Positions 36,628 to 46,468 of a DNA stretch of 46,468 nt are shown one piece after another (within the stretch, counting starts at the first letter, position 1; the number at the start of each line of letters is the position of its first letter). A program made the translations under genes and the position numbers. The notes beneath the pieces were generated by a model, which saw only the letters and a program-made list of their open reading frames with translations, was not told the origin of the DNA and made no database searches. This stretch comes from Acidimicrobiales bacterium MED-G01. GTDB taxonomy: Bacteria; Actinomycetota; Acidimicrobiia; Acidimicrobiales; Poriferisodalaceae. Where the stretch lies: the NCBI GenBank assembly GCA_002457435.1, contig NTLA01000015.1:1-46468 (forward strand), given 5' to 3'.

Positions 36628-37812
36628 TTATTCGACGATTTTGGTAACTCGACCCGCACCAACTGTGCGGCCACCCTCACGAATAGCAAACCGAAGCCCC
36701 TCGTCCATAGCAATCGGGTTAATCAACTCAACAGTCATATCAGTGTTGTCACCAGGCATACACATCTCGGTACCTGAAGGCAACTCAACCATTCCGGTGA
36801 TATCAGTCGTCCGGAAATAGAACTGTGGTCGATAGTTCGAGAAAAACGGCTTATGGCGGCCGCCTTCTTCTTTAGTCAAGATATAGACCTGTGCCTCAAA
36901 CTTAGTATGAGGAGTAATAGACCCCTTAGCGCAGCACACCTGGCCACGTTCGACGTCTTCTTTATCCAAACCTCGTAAAAGGAGCCCGACATTGTCCCCA
37001 GCTTGACCTTCGTCAAGGATCTTGCGGAACATTTCGACACCAGTGATCGTGGTGGTCTGAGTGTCGCGAATACCGACAATTTCGATCTCTTCACCGGTGT
37101 TACAGACACCAGTCTCGATCTTGCCGGTAACCACTGTGCCTCGACCCGTAATAGAGAAAACGTCCTCAACTGGCATCAGGAAAGGCTTGTCATTGTCGCG
37201 ATCAGGTTCAGGAACAGCCTCATCAACAGCTGCCATGAGCTCCAGAATCTTGTCAGCGGCTCCATCGGCACCTTCGAGAGCACCCAAAGCAGAGACCTGC
37301 ACCACTGGGACATCATCACCAGGGAACTCGTATTCGCTGAGCAACTCGCGAACCTCAAGTTCCACTAATTCCAACAATTCTTCGTCGTCGACCATGTCAA
37401 CCTTGTTCAAGGCAACCACAATGTAGGGAACACCAACTTGGCGAGCCAACAACACGTGCTCACGTGTTTGCGGCATGGGGCCATCGGCAGCAGACACAAC
37501 AAGAATTGCGCCGTCAACCTGAGCAGCACCAGTAATCATGTTCTTGATGTAGTCAGCGTGACCTGGCATATCAACGTGGGCGTAGTGACGGTTCTCTGTC
37601 TCATACTCAACGTGAGAAATCGAGATCGTGATACCACGCTCTCTCTCCTCAGGTGCCTTATCAATATCTTCGAACGCTGTTGCTTCGCCACCCGAAGACT
37701 CAGCTAAAACCTTCGTAATAGCAGCAGTCAACGTGGTCTTACCATGGTCAATATGACCCATCGTTCCCACATTCACATGCGGCTTCGTCCGTTCAAACTT
37801 CTCCTTGGACAT
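36628..37812 (-). CDS. tuf: Elongation factor Tu
   Basis: 394-residue GTPase that delivers aminoacyl-tRNA to the ribosome. G1 [10 protein letters not shown]3 DMPGHADY and G4 NKVDMV are intact, and domains 2 and 3 run to the usual C-terminus [20 protein letters not shown] about 6 bases before the ATG. It lies 54 bp after fusA and 5 bp before rpsJ. Confidence 0.99.
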   Translation of the reverse strand: MSKEKFERTKPHVNVGTMGHIDHGKTTLTAAITKVLAESSGGEATAFEDIDKAPEERERGITISISHVEYETENRHYAHVDMPGHADYIKNMITGAAQVDGAILVVSAADGPMPQTREHVLLARQVGVPYIVVALNKVDMVDDEELLELVELEVRELLSEYEFPGDDVPVVQVSALGALEGADGAADKILELMAAVDEAVPEPDRDNDKPFLMPVEDVFSITGRGTVVTGKIETGVCNTGEEIEIVGIRDTQTTTITGVEMFRKILDEGQAGDNVGLLLRGLDKEDVERGQVCCAKGSITPHTKFEAQVYILTKEEGGRHKPFFSNYRPQFYFRTTDITGMVELPSGTEMCMPGDNTDMTVELINPIAMDEGLRFAIREGGRTVGAGRVTKIVE

Positions 37813-37866
37813 GATTTCTCTCCGGTGTCTTCCTATTTTCTTTAAATCGATATTTGGTTGTGATAT

Positions 37867-39951
37867 TTATTCGCCGCGGATTCGTTTCACGATGTCTTCG
37901 GCGATACTTGGTGGAACTTGCTGGTAGTTCTCGAACTGCATCGAGTAGGTAGCCCGACCCTGAGTACGTGAACGCAGATCGTTAGCGTAACCGAACATCT
38001 CCGATAACGGCACCTCAGCATCAATTACTTGCGCAGTTCCGCGATTTTCCATTTGGCCAACTCGACCCCTACGCGCATTCAAATCTCCAATTACATCACC
38101 CATATAGTCCTCTGGCGTGACCACTTCGACAGACATGATCGGCTCAAGTAGCACTGGTCCAGCAGCCCGGGCAGCTTCACGCATCGCCATGGTTCCCGCA
38201 ATCTTGAACGCCATTTCTGAGGAGTCAACATCGTGAGTCGATCCGTCGATCAGTGAGACTTTCACGTCAACCATCGGGAATCCTGCCAAAGGTCCATTAT
38301 CCATTGAAGACCGAAGGCCCGCGTCTACTGAACTGATGTATTCCCGAGGTATGACGCCACCTTTAATAGTGTCGTCAAAGACGTACCCTTCGCCTGCGTC
38401 GCTTGGTTCAAGGTTGATCACAACAACGGCGTACTGGCCAGATCCACCACTTTGTTTGATGTGTCGATATTCAAACTTCTGGACAGCCTTAGTAATGGTC
38501 TCTCGGTAGGCAACCTGCGGCTTACCGATTGTCGCATCAACTCGGAATTCTCGGAGCATTCGATCGACTAACACTTCAAGGTGAAGCTCACCCATGCCTG
38601 AGATAACCGTCTGGCCTGTTTCCTCATCGGTCTTAACCCTGAACGTTGGGTCTTCTTCAGATAACGCTGAGAGCGCCTTGCCTAACTTGTCTTGGTCACC
38701 TTTTGAGCGTGGTTCTACTGCGACGTGCACTACGGGTTCCGGGAACGTCAGCTGCTCTAGCACTATGGGTTTGTCCGGCGCGCACAAGGTGTCTCCGGTT
38801 CGGGTGTTCTTTAACCCAATCCCGGCGACAATGTCACCTGCTTGGATATCGTCGCGATCTTCACGATTATTAGCGTGCATCTGGAGAATACGTCCGATGC
38901 GTTCTTTGTTTCCGGTGGTTGTGTTAAGGACTTGGCCGCCTTTTTCGAGGCTGCCGCTGTAAACCCTGAAGTAGACAAGTTTCCCTACATGAGGATCAGT
39001 CATGATCTTGAAGGCCAGAGCCGAGAACGGCTCCTCATCCTTAGGTTGACGTTCTAGGGTCTCTTCGCCATTCAATGTGGTGCCATCAATGGCCGGAATG
39101 TCTAGTGGCGACGGAAGGTACCGGGTCACAGCATCCAGTAGCGGCTGGACCCCCTTGTTCTTAAAGGCGGTTCCTGTAAGGACGGGAACTATTTGGTTTC
39201 CAATGGTTCCTCGACGGATAGCGCTATGGAGTGTTTCTTCGTCGACGTCTTCTCCTTCGAGATACGCCATCATGATGTCTTCATCAACGTCTGCAAGTAC
39301 TTCAAGAAGCTTCGATCGATATTCCTGGGCTTCACTTTGCAATTCATCGGGAATTTCGACGACGTCGTAACTTGCTCCGAGGTCTTCGCCTTGCCAGACG
39401 ATTGCATTCATGGCCACAAGGTCAACTACACCTGCAAAGTCTGCCTCGATTCCAATGGGAAGCTGCAGGACCGCAACGTTGGCGTCTAGGCGATCAACGA
39501 TGCTTGCTAACGAGTCGTGGAAAGAAGCGCCAGTTCGATCAAGTTTGTTTATGAAGCACATCCTTGGGACGCCATATTTGTCAGCTTGTCGCCAGACGGT
39601 CTCAGTTTGAGGTTCCACTCCTGCTACCCCATCAAACACGGCCACGGCGCCATCGAGAACGCGCAGTGAACGTTCAACTTCGACTGTGAAGTCCACGTGT
39701 CCAGGAGTGTCGATGATGTTGATTACGTGGTCGTTCCACATGCAGGTCGTGGCAGCCGAGGTAATGGTTATTCCTCGTTCTTGTTCCTGCTCCATCCAGT
39801 CCATGGTCGCTGCACCATCATGGACTTCACCAATCTTGTAGTTCACTCCGGTGTAATAGAGGATCCGCTCGGTTGTAGTGGTTTTCCCGGCATCAATGTG
39901 AGCCATGATGCCGATGTTTCGAACGCGGTCAAGGGGTTGATTGCGTGGCAT
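37867..39951 (-). CDS. fusA: Elongation factor G
   Basis: 694-residue translocase GTPase. The N-terminal [20 protein letters not shown] gives G1, followed by DTPGHVDF (G3) and NKLDRTG (G4). Domain IV contains the [17 protein letters not shown] region, and the C-terminus [16 protein letters not shown] is typical. The length and position next to tuf fit the main EF-G rather than an EF-G2 paralogue. It is preceded by a 138-bp spacer from rpsG. Confidence 0.98.
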   Translation of the reverse strand: MPRNQPLDRVRNIGIMAHIDAGKTTTTERILYYTGVNYKIGEVHDGAATMDWMEQEQERGITITSAATTCMWNDHVINIIDTPGHVDFTVEVERSLRVLDGAVAVFDGVAGVEPQTETVWRQADKYGVPRMCFINKLDRTGASFHDSLASIVDRLDANVAVLQLPIGIEADFAGVVDLVAMNAIVWQGEDLGASYDVVEIPDELQSEAQEYRSKLLEVLADVDEDIMMAYLEGEDVDEETLHSAIRRGTIGNQIVPVLTGTAFKNKGVQPLLDAVTRYLPSPLDIPAIDGTTLNGEETLERQPKDEEPFSALAFKIMTDPHVGKLVYFRVYSGSLEKGGQVLNTTTGNKERIGRILQMHANNREDRDDIQAGDIVAGIGLKNTRTGDTLCAPDKPIVLEQLTFPEPVVHVAVEPRSKGDQDKLGKALSALSEEDPTFRVKTDEETGQTVISGMGELHLEVLVDRMLREFRVDATIGKPQVAYRETITKAVQKFEYRHIKQSGGSGQYAVVVINLEPSDAGEGYVFDDTIKGGVIPREYISSVDAGLRSSMDNGPLAGFPMVDVKVSLIDGSTHDVDSSEMAFKIAGTMAMREAARAAGPVLLEPIMSVEVVTPEDYMGDVIGDLNARRGRVGQMENRGTAQVIDAEVPLSEMFGYANDLRSRTQGRATYSMQFENYQQVPPSIAEDIVKRIRGE

Positions 39952-40089
39952 GGGGTGTCTGCCTCGGTCTTCTTTGGGGTCAGGGGCTAAGTGTTCTTAG
40001 AGGGAAAAGTTGTGGGCGCTCCTCGGAGCACTTCCAACGTCTAGTGTGCCGGTTTCAGAGGCCTTTGGGGGTGACTCGCGGCTCTTTTG
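39952..40089 (-). other. Spacer between rpsG and fusA with two small hairpins
   Basis: This 138-bp spacer contains CTAAG-TGTT-CTTAG (39987-40000) and a GCTCC-TC-GGAGC stem near 40018-40029. GAGG about 10 bases before the fusA ATG may be its ribosome-binding site. No tRNA, no gene and no clear terminator were seen; a promoter could not be assigned. Confidence 0.35.
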
Positions 40090-40560
40090 TTACCACCTGT
40101 AATGGGCGAAAGCTTTGTTAGCTTCTGCCATTCGGTGTGTGTCTTCTCGACGTTTGGTTGCGGAGCCAGTGCCGTTCGATGCATCAAGAACTTCGTTTGC
40201 TAGTCGTTCGGCCATGGTACGTTCACGTCGTTCACGGGAGTAATCGACGATCCAGCGAATAGCGAGGGTGTTAGCGCGCCGGGGGCGAACTTCAACTGGG
40301 ACCTGGTATGTGGCCCCGCCGACCCTTCGACTCTTCACTTCCAGCTGAGGCTTGGTGTTATCTACAGCGCGTTTTAAGACATCTAGAGCTTCGCCACCGG
40401 TTTTTTCAGAAACCATGTCAAGTGCGTCGTAGACAATTCGTTCCGCTGTAGCGCGTTTGCCACGCTGCAAAACTTTGTTAATTACTTGGGTGACAAGTGT
40501 CGAATCGTAAACCGGATCCGCTGCAAGCTCGCGTCTGGGGGCAGCACCGCGACGAGGCAT
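40090..40560 (-). CDS. rpsG: Small ribosomal subunit protein S7
   Basis: 156-residue S7 of the 30S head. The frame stays open upstream to 40629 inside rpsL, but the ATG at 40560 gives the standard [20 protein letters not shown] and has AAGGAG directly upstream with proper spacing. [39 protein letters not shown] and the C-terminal [11 protein letters not shown] are diagnostic. It lies 1 bp after rpsL. Confidence 0.98.
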   Translation of the reverse strand: MPRRGAAPRRELAADPVYDSTLVTQVINKVLQRGKRATAERIVYDALDMVSEKTGGEALDVLKRAVDNTKPQLEVKSRRVGGATYQVPVEVRPRRANTLAIRWIVDYSRERRERTMAERLANEVLDASNGTGSATKRREDTHRMAEANKAFAHYRW

Positions 40561-40561
40561 C

Positions 40562-40933
40562 TCAGCTCTCCTTCTTCGCGCCGTATCGGGAACGCGCTTG
40601 TCGACGAGCAGACACGCCAGACGCATCAAGCGAGCCGCGAACTACTTTGTAGCGAACGCCGGGGAGATCTTTTACACGTCCTCCGCGCACCAACACAATG
40701 CTGTGTTCTTGAAGGTTGTGTCCTTCTCCTGGGATGTACGCGGTTACTTCAATACCACTGGTCAATCGCACACGAGCAACTTTTCGCAGAGCAGAATTAG
40801 GTTTCTTCGGCGTGTGTGTATAGACGCGTGTACACACCCCTCGACGTTGAGGGGAACCCTTGAGGGCTGGGGTCTTAGCCTTAGTCGGTTTTGATTTCCG
40901 GCCTTTTCGGACCAGTTGCTGAATTGTGGGCAC
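40562..40933 (-). CDS. rpsL: Small ribosomal subunit protein S12
   Basis: S12 guards decoding accuracy and is the streptomycin-resistance locus. The GTG at 40933 gives the usual (M)[11 protein letters not shown] start and 123 residues, with AGAGGA upstream; a TTG seven codons earlier is less likely. [20 protein letters not shown] contains the lysine corresponding to E. coli Lys42 (wild-type, sensitive form), and [16 protein letters not shown] includes the second drug-contact region. First gene of the str operon here. Confidence 0.97.
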   Translation of the reverse strand: MPTIQQLVRKGRKSKPTKAKTPALKGSPQRRGVCTRVYTHTPKKPNSALRKVARVRLTSGIEVTAYIPGEGHNLQEHSIVLVRGGRVKDLPGVRYKVVRGSLDASGVSARRQARSRYGAKKES

Positions 40934-41026
40934 CAAATTCCTCTGATTACGCAAAATGTTTTAAGGGTTGCAATTGGTCTACTCGGCATCAAATAGGTAT
41001 CGGGGCCGGAAGAAGACCGATTGATA

Positions 41027-41055
41027 ATGCTACGAGTCGCGTAAGGGAGAGGCAA
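41027..41055 (-). promoter_or_regulatory. Predicted str-operon promoter
   Basis: On the minus strand TTGCCT (41050-41055), 17 bases and TAGCAT (41027-41032) form a good vegetative promoter with a TANNNT -10, leaving a leader of about 85-90 bases before rpsL. It separates the rpoB-rpoC-lipoprotein unit from rpsL. An AGAGCCA/TGGCTCT inverted repeat upstream (about 41071-41102) lacks a U-tract. Confidence 0.65.
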
Positions 41056-41122
41056 CCTCGATGTGCCGCACAGAGCCATATTTATCTACGATTTTGGCTC
41101 TCTAAGCAGCTTGTAACCGATC

Positions 41123-41674
41123 CTATGGTCGAGTGAGCCTTCGAACTAACGCTTTCATCACCTCATTTAGGTGGGCTCGTTCAGCAGTTACGGCAACCGC
41201 CACTACCGAACTGAGGGGCAGTACGCCCCACACCTGTCCATCAGATTGCGTTATGGATCCTGTCATTGGACCCCAATGAGCAGTCTCTGATTCACTGAGA
41301 GCTGCTGTCTTCAGACCCTCGACGAAACTCATATTGCCAATCACGGGGTCCGCGACACCGATCAGCATTAGTGCTCCTATGGGTTGCCCATCCAGGGATA
41401 TTCCAGTGGCAGCAACGTCTCTTACGGAGGCAGCTATTTCGACGTCATCAAAAACAATTCGCTGCAGTTGGTTCTCCGCACTGGCCGAGAGACTCAACGC
41501 CTTAAACCCCCGCGGCCACTGCAAGGTCTCCAGAAGTTGCGTTGCCCCTAGTGAGCGGCCCACGCCCGAAGAACTGTTGTTTGAACCACCAAATTGAGAA
41601 TCTTGTGTCGCCGTAGCGCAACTTAGCGCGCCAAGAAGAAGCACCAGGAAGGTGCCCGCGACTACAAGTCTCAT
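41123..41674 (-). CDS. Putative lipoprotein, function unknown
   Basis: 183-residue protein I do not recognise. It begins with a basic residue and a hydrophobic stretch ending at Cys19 (VLLLGALSC), an imperfect lipobox (A-L-S-C), so export and lipid anchoring are likely. A Ser/Asn/Gly-rich linker (about residues 25-40) leads to a folded domain of about 135 residues with no cysteines or recognisable motif; phrases such as GALMLIGVADPVIGNMSFVEG suggest alternating beta strands. It starts 11 bp after rpoC, so it is probably cotranscribed with rpoB-rpoC, ahead of the str promoter. Confidence 0.7.
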   Translation of the reverse strand: MRLVVAGTFLVLLLGALSCATATQDSQFGGSNNSSSGVGRSLGATQLLETLQWPRGFKALSLSASAENQLQRIVFDDVEIAASVRDVAATGISLDGQPIGALMLIGVADPVIGNMSFVEGLKTAALSESETAHWGPMTGSITQSDGQVWGVLPLSSVVAVAVTAERAHLNEVMKALVRRLTRP

Positions 41675-41685
41675 GTGACGCTTAA

Positions 41686-44600
41686 CTATCCTGCGTCACC
41701 AAGTTCGACGCCGCCAGCGCCCTCTTCACTTCCTATGGTGGCTAACCACTCAGCAGGATCAAGATCTTCGTCTGACGTAAAGAATTCCATCGGCTCATAG
41801 TCCGGGGCGGTCGTGTCTATATTTCGATATCGGCCTTGGCCGGTTCCCGCCGGAATCAATTTACCGATGATGATGTTCTCTTTCAGACCTTTCAAATCAT
41901 CTCGTCGCGACTCAATTGCTGCTTCGGTGAGTACACGCGTCGTCTCTTGGAAAGAAGCTGCTGAGAGCCACGAATCTGTGGCAAGTGAAGCCTTGGTGAT
42001 CCCCATTATGACCGGCCGAGCCTCAGCTGGGCGTTGCCCTTCTTGAACAAGGTTGCGGTTCACTTCGGCGTAGACACGTTGATCAACTTGTTCTCCTGGT
42101 AGGAACACAGATTCACCCGGTTCCCCAACCAAAACCCGTCGAGTCATTTGTCTAATGATGAGCTCAATGTGCTTGTCGTGGATCGAGACACCCTGTTCTC
42201 GATATACCTTTTGAACTTCCTCAACCAGGTATTGCTGAGTCTCACGAACACCCCGAATATCTAGGAGCTCTTTGGGGTCGCGAGGTCCGTCAACTAAGGG
42301 ATCTCCCGCTTTTATCTCTTGCCCATCTACGACTGCAAGGCGGGCGATGGTGGCGACAGTATGAGTTTCTTCTTCTCCGTCGTCTCCAACAACAACAATT
42401 TCACGACCACGGCCATCATCGTCGCCGATTCGAACAACACCTGTTCGCGTGGCCAACGTGGCTTTACCTTTAGGTGTTCGTGCTTCGAATAGTTCCACTA
42501 CGCGTGGGAGACCGCCGGCGATGTCACTACCAGCGACGCCCCCCGTGTGGAAGGTTCTCATGGTCAACTGTGTTCCTGGTTCACCAATCGATTGAGCAGC
42601 GATGACGCCTACGGCTTCACCGACTTCAATCATCTGTCTGGTGGCCAAGGAACCGCCGTAAGCCCTAGCAGCGACCCCGAACTCTGAGTTGTCGGTTAAT
42701 GGTGACAGTACTTGTACCCGGGTGACTTTTGGGTCGTCGCGTAACGTGACCAGTTCTTCATCGCCAACCAGCGTTCCAGCTTCCATAACTCCGTCAGTTA
42801 GTTCTACGTCCTGAGCTAAACAGCGACTGAACAGACGTGTCTCCAAATAGGTGCGTTTGTCAGCGCTGTCTGGACCTATATCTTCAAGCCATAGGCCCAA
42901 TACTGGTCCCGATCGTTCGAACGGGTCTTCCTCATTAATGATCAGTTCCTGCGCAACGTCTACGAGTCGCCGAGTCAAATATCCAGAGTCAGCTGTTCGC
43001 AACGCTGTATCAACAAGTCCTTTTCGAGCTCCAGGGGTCGAGATGAAGTACTCCAACATCGCTAGACCCTCACGATAGGAGGATTTGATTGGTCGAGGAA
43101 TAATGTCACCGCGGGGGTTCGCTACAAGGCCACGAATCGCAGCAATTTGGCGGACCTGCATCATGTTGCCGCGAGCCCCGGATCCGACCATCATGTCGAT
43201 TGGGTTAAATGGATCAGCTTCTAGTTCGCGCTCCAACGATTTGCGGACGTCTTCCGTCGCTTGCGTCCAAATTTCAACCTCTTTTTGGCGGCGCTCACCA
43301 TCTGTGATGATGCCTCGTCGGAACTGGTTCTCCACACGCTCTGCTTCTGACTCGTGACGTTCCAGAATTACTGCTTTGTCCGGTGGGGTGCGCACGTCAT
43401 CAATGGAGATTGTCAGCCCTGACTTTGTTGCGTATTCGTATGACAAGTCCTTGATCCGGTCCAAAGAGGCAGCTACTTCATTGGTAGGCCACCCATCGGA
43501 CAGATCGCCGACGATGTCTCCCATGTCACTCTTCTTCACCAGCCTGTTGACGTAGGGGAATCCTTCGGGCAACGCCTCGTTGAACAGCACTCGACCCGGG
43601 GTTGTGATCTGATGGCCACCTTCTTCGAGTGCTAGCTCATCTGTTCGCCAAATCACCGGTCGATGGAGTTCGATTCGACCTAGCGAAAGTGCACGTTCAA
43701 TTTCATGGAAGTGCTTGAAGACCGGTTGACTTTCTTCGTGGTCTTCATCAATTTGCGTGAGGTAATAGCCACCAATGATCATGTCTTGGCTCGGTACAGT
43801 CATCGGTCGACCATCGGCTGGCGACAGAATGTTATTTGCCGACAGCATTAAGACTCTTGCTTCTGCCTGAGCTTCAGAGGAGAGCGGCAGATGGACTGCC
43901 ATTTGGTCACCGTCGAAGTCGGCGTTGAATGCCGCACAGACCAGTGGATGTATTTGGATAGCTTTGCCTTCAACCAGGATCGGTTCGAAAGCTTGGATGC
44001 CGAGGCGGTGAAGCGTCGGTGCTCGATTTAGCAGGACAGGGTGTTCTTTGATGACTTCTTCAAGGACGTCCCAGACTTCTGACTTTCGACGTTCCACCAT
44101 TCGCTTCGCCGATTTGATGTTCGGTGCCAGATCTAAATCATCGAGCCTCTTCATCACGAAAGGTTTGAATAACTCCAGTGCCATCAGCTTTGGGAGGCCG
44201 CATTGATGAAGTTTGAGAGTTGGGCCTACAACGATCACTGACCGACCGGAATAGTCCACTCGTTTGCCTAAGAGATTCTGGCGGAAGCGTCCTTGTTTAC
44301 CTTTCAGCATGTCGGATAGCGACTTCAAAGGACGGTTACCGGGGCCCGTGACCGGACGGCCACGTCGCCCGTTGTCAAATAGAGCGTCGACTGCTTCTTG
44401 GAGCATTCTCTTTTCATTGTTGACAATAATTTCTGGTGCGCCAAGGTCGAGAAGTCGCTTCAGACGGTTATTCCGGTTGATAACACGCCGATACAGGTCG
44501 TTGAGGTCTGAGGTTGCGAAACGACCACCATCGAGCTGCACCATTGGTCGTAGATCGGGAGGAATGACCGGGACAGCGTCCAGAATCATCGCTCGCGGAT

Positions 44601-45579
44601 CATTGATCCGTTTGTCATTCGGGTTTCTGCGGTTAAACGCGCTCAAGATCTTGAGTCGTTTGATCGCCTTTTGTTTCCTTTGAGCTGACAAGGGACGGCG
44701 GCCATCAGCCGCTTCAATCGCTTCCCGCAAAAGAAGCTCTTCATCATCGAAATCGATGCGTTCCATCAGCTGAGCTATGGCTTCTGCTCCCATCCCACCT
44801 TCGAAGTAATCACCGTAGCGATCTTCTAATTCGCGCCATAGAAGTTCGTCTTCGATGATTTTTCGACCATGCAGGTCGCGGAATTCGTCGAAGGCGCGCT
44901 CCACTGTTTCAAGCTCGGTATCGCACTCTGTTTTTAGCGCTTCAGTATCTCGGTCAGCGTCTCGACGGCGGGCTTTTAGATCTTTTTCTTTTAGACCTTC
45001 AGCCTCAAGCTGGGTTATCTCTTCTTCAAGTTCTTTGAGGCGTTCTGCAATTTCGTCGTCAAATTCTTCTCGAATGACATCAAGCTCTTCGCGCATTTCT
45101 AACTCGAGGCGCGGCAAATCTTCATGCCGTTTATCAACGTCGACCCAGGTAACCAGATTGGCTGCGAAGTAAATGACGCGTTCCAGTTGTTTCGCTTTCA
45201 GCTCTTCGCGAATTTCCAACCCGGTAAGGAGGTAGGCGAGCCAGCTCCTAGTACCTCGTAAGTACCAAATGTGAACGACTGGGGCAGCTAGTTCGATGTG
45301 GCCCATGCGTTCTCTACGAACTTTTTGGCGTGTGACTTCTACACCGCATCGCTCGCAGATAATCCCTTTGAAGCGAACGCGCTTATATTTTCCGCACGCG
45401 CATTCCCAGTCTTTAGTGGGACCAAAAATCTTTTCACAGAACAGACCGTCCTTTTCAGGTTTCAGTGTTCTGTAGTTGATCGTTTCGGGTTTCTTGACTT
45501 CCCCGTTGGACCAAGTTCGGATGGCATCGGCAGTTGCCAAGCCAATCCGGATATCTGAGAACTCATTGACGTCGATCAT
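41686..45579 (-). CDS. rpoC: DNA-directed RNA polymerase beta' subunit
   Basis: 1297 residues, normal for actinobacteria. The N-terminal zinc ribbon has Cys60, Cys62, Cys75 and Cys78; the catalytic NADFDGD with its three magnesium-binding aspartates is at 552-558; the bridge helix and trigger loop region includes [16 protein letters not shown]. The residue 145-260 region is a charged coiled coil ([11 protein letters not shown]-type), the lineage-specific insertion near the clamp. The ATG start [15 protein letters not shown] is the family form. It lies 46 bp after rpoB. Confidence 0.99.
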   Translation of the reverse strand: MIDVNEFSDIRIGLATADAIRTWSNGEVKKPETINYRTLKPEKDGLFCEKIFGPTKDWECACGKYKRVRFKGIICERCGVEVTRQKVRRERMGHIELAAPVVHIWYLRGTRSWLAYLLTGLEIREELKAKQLERVIYFAANLVTWVDVDKRHEDLPRLELEMREELDVIREEFDDEIAERLKELEEEITQLEAEGLKEKDLKARRRDADRDTEALKTECDTELETVERAFDEFRDLHGRKIIEDELLWRELEDRYGDYFEGGMGAEAIAQLMERIDFDDEELLLREAIEAADGRRPLSAQRKQKAIKRLKILSAFNRRNPNDKRINDPRAMILDAVPVIPPDLRPMVQLDGGRFATSDLNDLYRRVINRNNRLKRLLDLGAPEIIVNNEKRMLQEAVDALFDNGRRGRPVTGPGNRPLKSLSDMLKGKQGRFRQNLLGKRVDYSGRSVIVVGPTLKLHQCGLPKLMALELFKPFVMKRLDDLDLAPNIKSAKRMVERRKSEVWDVLEEVIKEHPVLLNRAPTLHRLGIQAFEPILVEGKAIQIHPLVCAAFNADFDGDQMAVHLPLSSEAQAEARVLMLSANNILSPADGRPMTVPSQDMIIGGYYLTQIDEDHEESQPVFKHFHEIERALSLGRIELHRPVIWRTDELALEEGGHQITTPGRVLFNEALPEGFPYVNRLVKKSDMGDIVGDLSDGWPTNEVAASLDRIKDLSYEYATKSGLTISIDDVRTPPDKAVILERHESEAERVENQFRRGIITDGERRQKEVEIWTQATEDVRKSLERELEADPFNPIDMMVGSGARGNMMQVRQIAAIRGLVANPRGDIIPRPIKSSYREGLAMLEYFISTPGARKGLVDTALRTADSGYLTRRLVDVAQELIINEEDPFERSGPVLGLWLEDIGPDSADKRTYLETRLFSRCLAQDVELTDGVMEAGTLVGDEELVTLRDDPKVTRVQVLSPLTDNSEFGVAARAYGGSLATRQMIEVGEAVGVIAAQSIGEPGTQLTMRTFHTGGVAGSDIAGGLPRVVELFEARTPKGKATLATRTGVVRIGDDDGRGREIVVVGDDGEEETHTVATIARLAVVDGQEIKAGDPLVDGPRDPKELLDIRGVRETQQYLVEEVQKVYREQGVSIHDKHIELIIRQMTRRVLVGEPGESVFLPGEQVDQRVYAEVNRNLVQEGQRPAEARPVIMGITKASLATDSWLSAASFQETTRVLTEAAIESRRDDLKGLKENIIIGKLIPAGTGQGRYRNIDTTAPDYEPMEFFTSDEDLDPAEWLATIGSEEGAGGVELGDAG

Positions 45580-45625
45580 TTGCTGCTCTCGATTCGCGAA
45601 GGGGTCAGGATTGCTGCACCGGCGC

Positions 45626-46468
45626 TCATAATTGTTGCCTCCGGAGTTCGTCTTCTTCGTCGGTCCCTCGTTCAGGTCGACTGATATCTATTCCCAGTGA
45701 TTCTTCGGCTCGGAAGACATCTTCGTCTAGGCCTTGCATATCAATTTCATCACCCGTGAGTGAGATCACTTCGACGTTTAGGCAAAGCGCTTGCATTTCT
45801 TTGATCAGCACCTTGAAACTCTCAGGAATTCCTGGTTCGGGGATGTTTTTCCCTTTGACGATGGCCTCGTAGACCTGAACTCTTCCCAAGGTGTCGTCTG
45901 ACTTTATGGTTAGGAGTTCTTGCAGGAGGTAGGCCGCGCCGTACGCCTCGAGAGCCCACACTTCCATTTCACCGAACCTTTGTCCGCCGAATTGTGCCTT
46001 GCCGCCCAATGGTTGCTGGGTGATCATCGAGTAGGGGCCAGTTGACCTGGCATGAATCTTGTCATCGACAAGGTGAGCCAACTTAAGGATATAGCTGTAC
46101 CCGACCATGATTGGTTGGTCATAGGCCTCGCCTGTTCGGCCGTTGTACAAAACGGCCTTACCAGCTGACGTCATCATTCGTTCACCTGATGAGGCTTCTG
46201 GTCGGAGATTTTCAAGCGTCTTTTGGATAGTCGGATGGGCGCCAGCGCGTTCTTCTTCATCCCAACTCGCACCATCAAACACTGGTGTTGCTACGAAAAC
46301 CGATGGTTCGGTCCGTGGTCGGGTTTTACGTGCTGTATTCGAGATGGGTTCATTGCCAACTGCTTGGCCGTTGACTTCCCAACCCCAGCGCGCTGCGTAC
46401 CCTAGGTGTGCCTCAAGGACTTGGCCGACGTTCATACGACTTGGCACGCCCAGTGGACTGAGGATGAT
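45626..46468 (-). CDS. rpoB: DNA-directed RNA polymerase beta subunit (C-terminal part, cut by window edge)
   Basis: The last 280 codons of RpoB. The frame is open to the right edge (it enters reading [15 protein letters not shown]), so the ATG inside is not a start. [50 protein letters not shown] and [20 protein letters not shown] are the conserved C-terminal clamp motifs. The rifampicin-resistance region lies outside the window. Confidence 0.98.
   Translation of the reverse strand: MILSPLGVPSRMNVGQVLEAHLGYAARWGWEVNGQAVGNEPISNTARKTRPRTEPSVFVATPVFDGASWDEEERAGAHPTIQKTLENLRPEASSGERMMTSAGKAVLYNGRTGEAYDQPIMVGYSYILKLAHLVDDKIHARSTGPYSMITQQPLGGKAQFGGQRFGEMEVWALEAYGAAYLLQELLTIKSDDTLGRVQVYEAIVKGKNIPEPGIPESFKVLIKEMQALCLNVEVISLTGDEIDMQGLDEDVFRAEESLGIDISRPERGTDEEDELRRQQL

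Noticed and set aside
40561-40629. Longer start for rpsG
   Set aside because: It lies inside rpsL; the ATG at 40560 has AAGGAG and the standard S7 N-terminus.
41071-41102. AGAGCCA/TGGCTCT inverted repeat as terminator of the rpoC-lipoprotein unit
   Set aside because: Seven-base stem with a 16-base loop and no U-tract on the minus strand; too weak to call.

Overview
The window is a dense, almost entirely minus-strand block of bacterial housekeeping genes. It holds the rpoB/rpoC, str, S10, spc and alpha ribosomal clusters, followed by a cell-envelope, tRNA-t6A and chaperonin cluster. It most likely comes from an actinobacterium, probably an Acidimicrobiia-like lineage of moderate GC content (close to 50% by eye). 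This assignment is an inference from the zinc-type S14, the L17-truA-L13-S9 order, the glmM / long GlmS-like / acpS / nnr / alr / tsaE-tsaB-rimI-tsaD order, groES-groL after tsaD, frequent GTG starts, and possible leaderless starts. No rRNA, tRNA, insertion sequence, phage gene or CRISPR array was seen. No stretch over 300 bases lacks a gene.

Reading in the direction of transcription (high to low coordinates), the right end starts inside rpoB (cut by the window edge). It continues with rpoC, an unrecognised small lipoprotein, a clear promoter, rpsL-rpsG-fusA-tuf-rpsJ, and a 220-bp structured leader. Then comes the S10/spc/alpha run: rplC-rplD-rplW-rplB-rpsS-rplV-rpsC-rplP-rpmC-rpsQ-rplN-rplX-rplE-rpsN-rpsH-rplF-rplR-rpsE-rpmD-rplO-secY-adk-[47-codon ORF]-rpmJ-rpsM-rpsK-rpsD-rpoA-rplQ. 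The usual map and infA are absent between adk and rpmJ. Between rplQ and truA lies a two-gene metabolic insertion: an RraA-like protein (minus) and an N-acyl-D-amino-acid deacylase-type amidohydrolase, which is the only plus-strand gene in the window.

The left half carries truA, a promoter, rplM-rpsI, and glmM. Next is a very long (1131-residue) GlmS-like protein whose glutaminase domain is split by a helical insertion and which has about 290 extra C-terminal residues. It is followed by acpS, a fused NAD(P)HX repair enzyme, alr, and the full tsaE-tsaB-rimI-tsaD t6A set. A perfect CIRCE operator then precedes groES-groL, which ends at a strong terminator. The left end has a NUDIX hydrolase, guaA, argJ, and the N-terminal part of a PcrA/UvrD helicase cut by the left edge.

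Most genes are separated by a few bases or overlap by 1 or 4 (ATGA, GTGA, TGATG, TAATG), which points to long translationally coupled operons. The least ordinary items are the oversized GlmS-like protein, the infA/map gap filled by a small overlapping ORF, the deacylase/RraA insertion, the structured leader before rplC-rplD, the acidic tails on adjacent L22 and S3 genes, and the lipoprotein between rpoC and rpsL.
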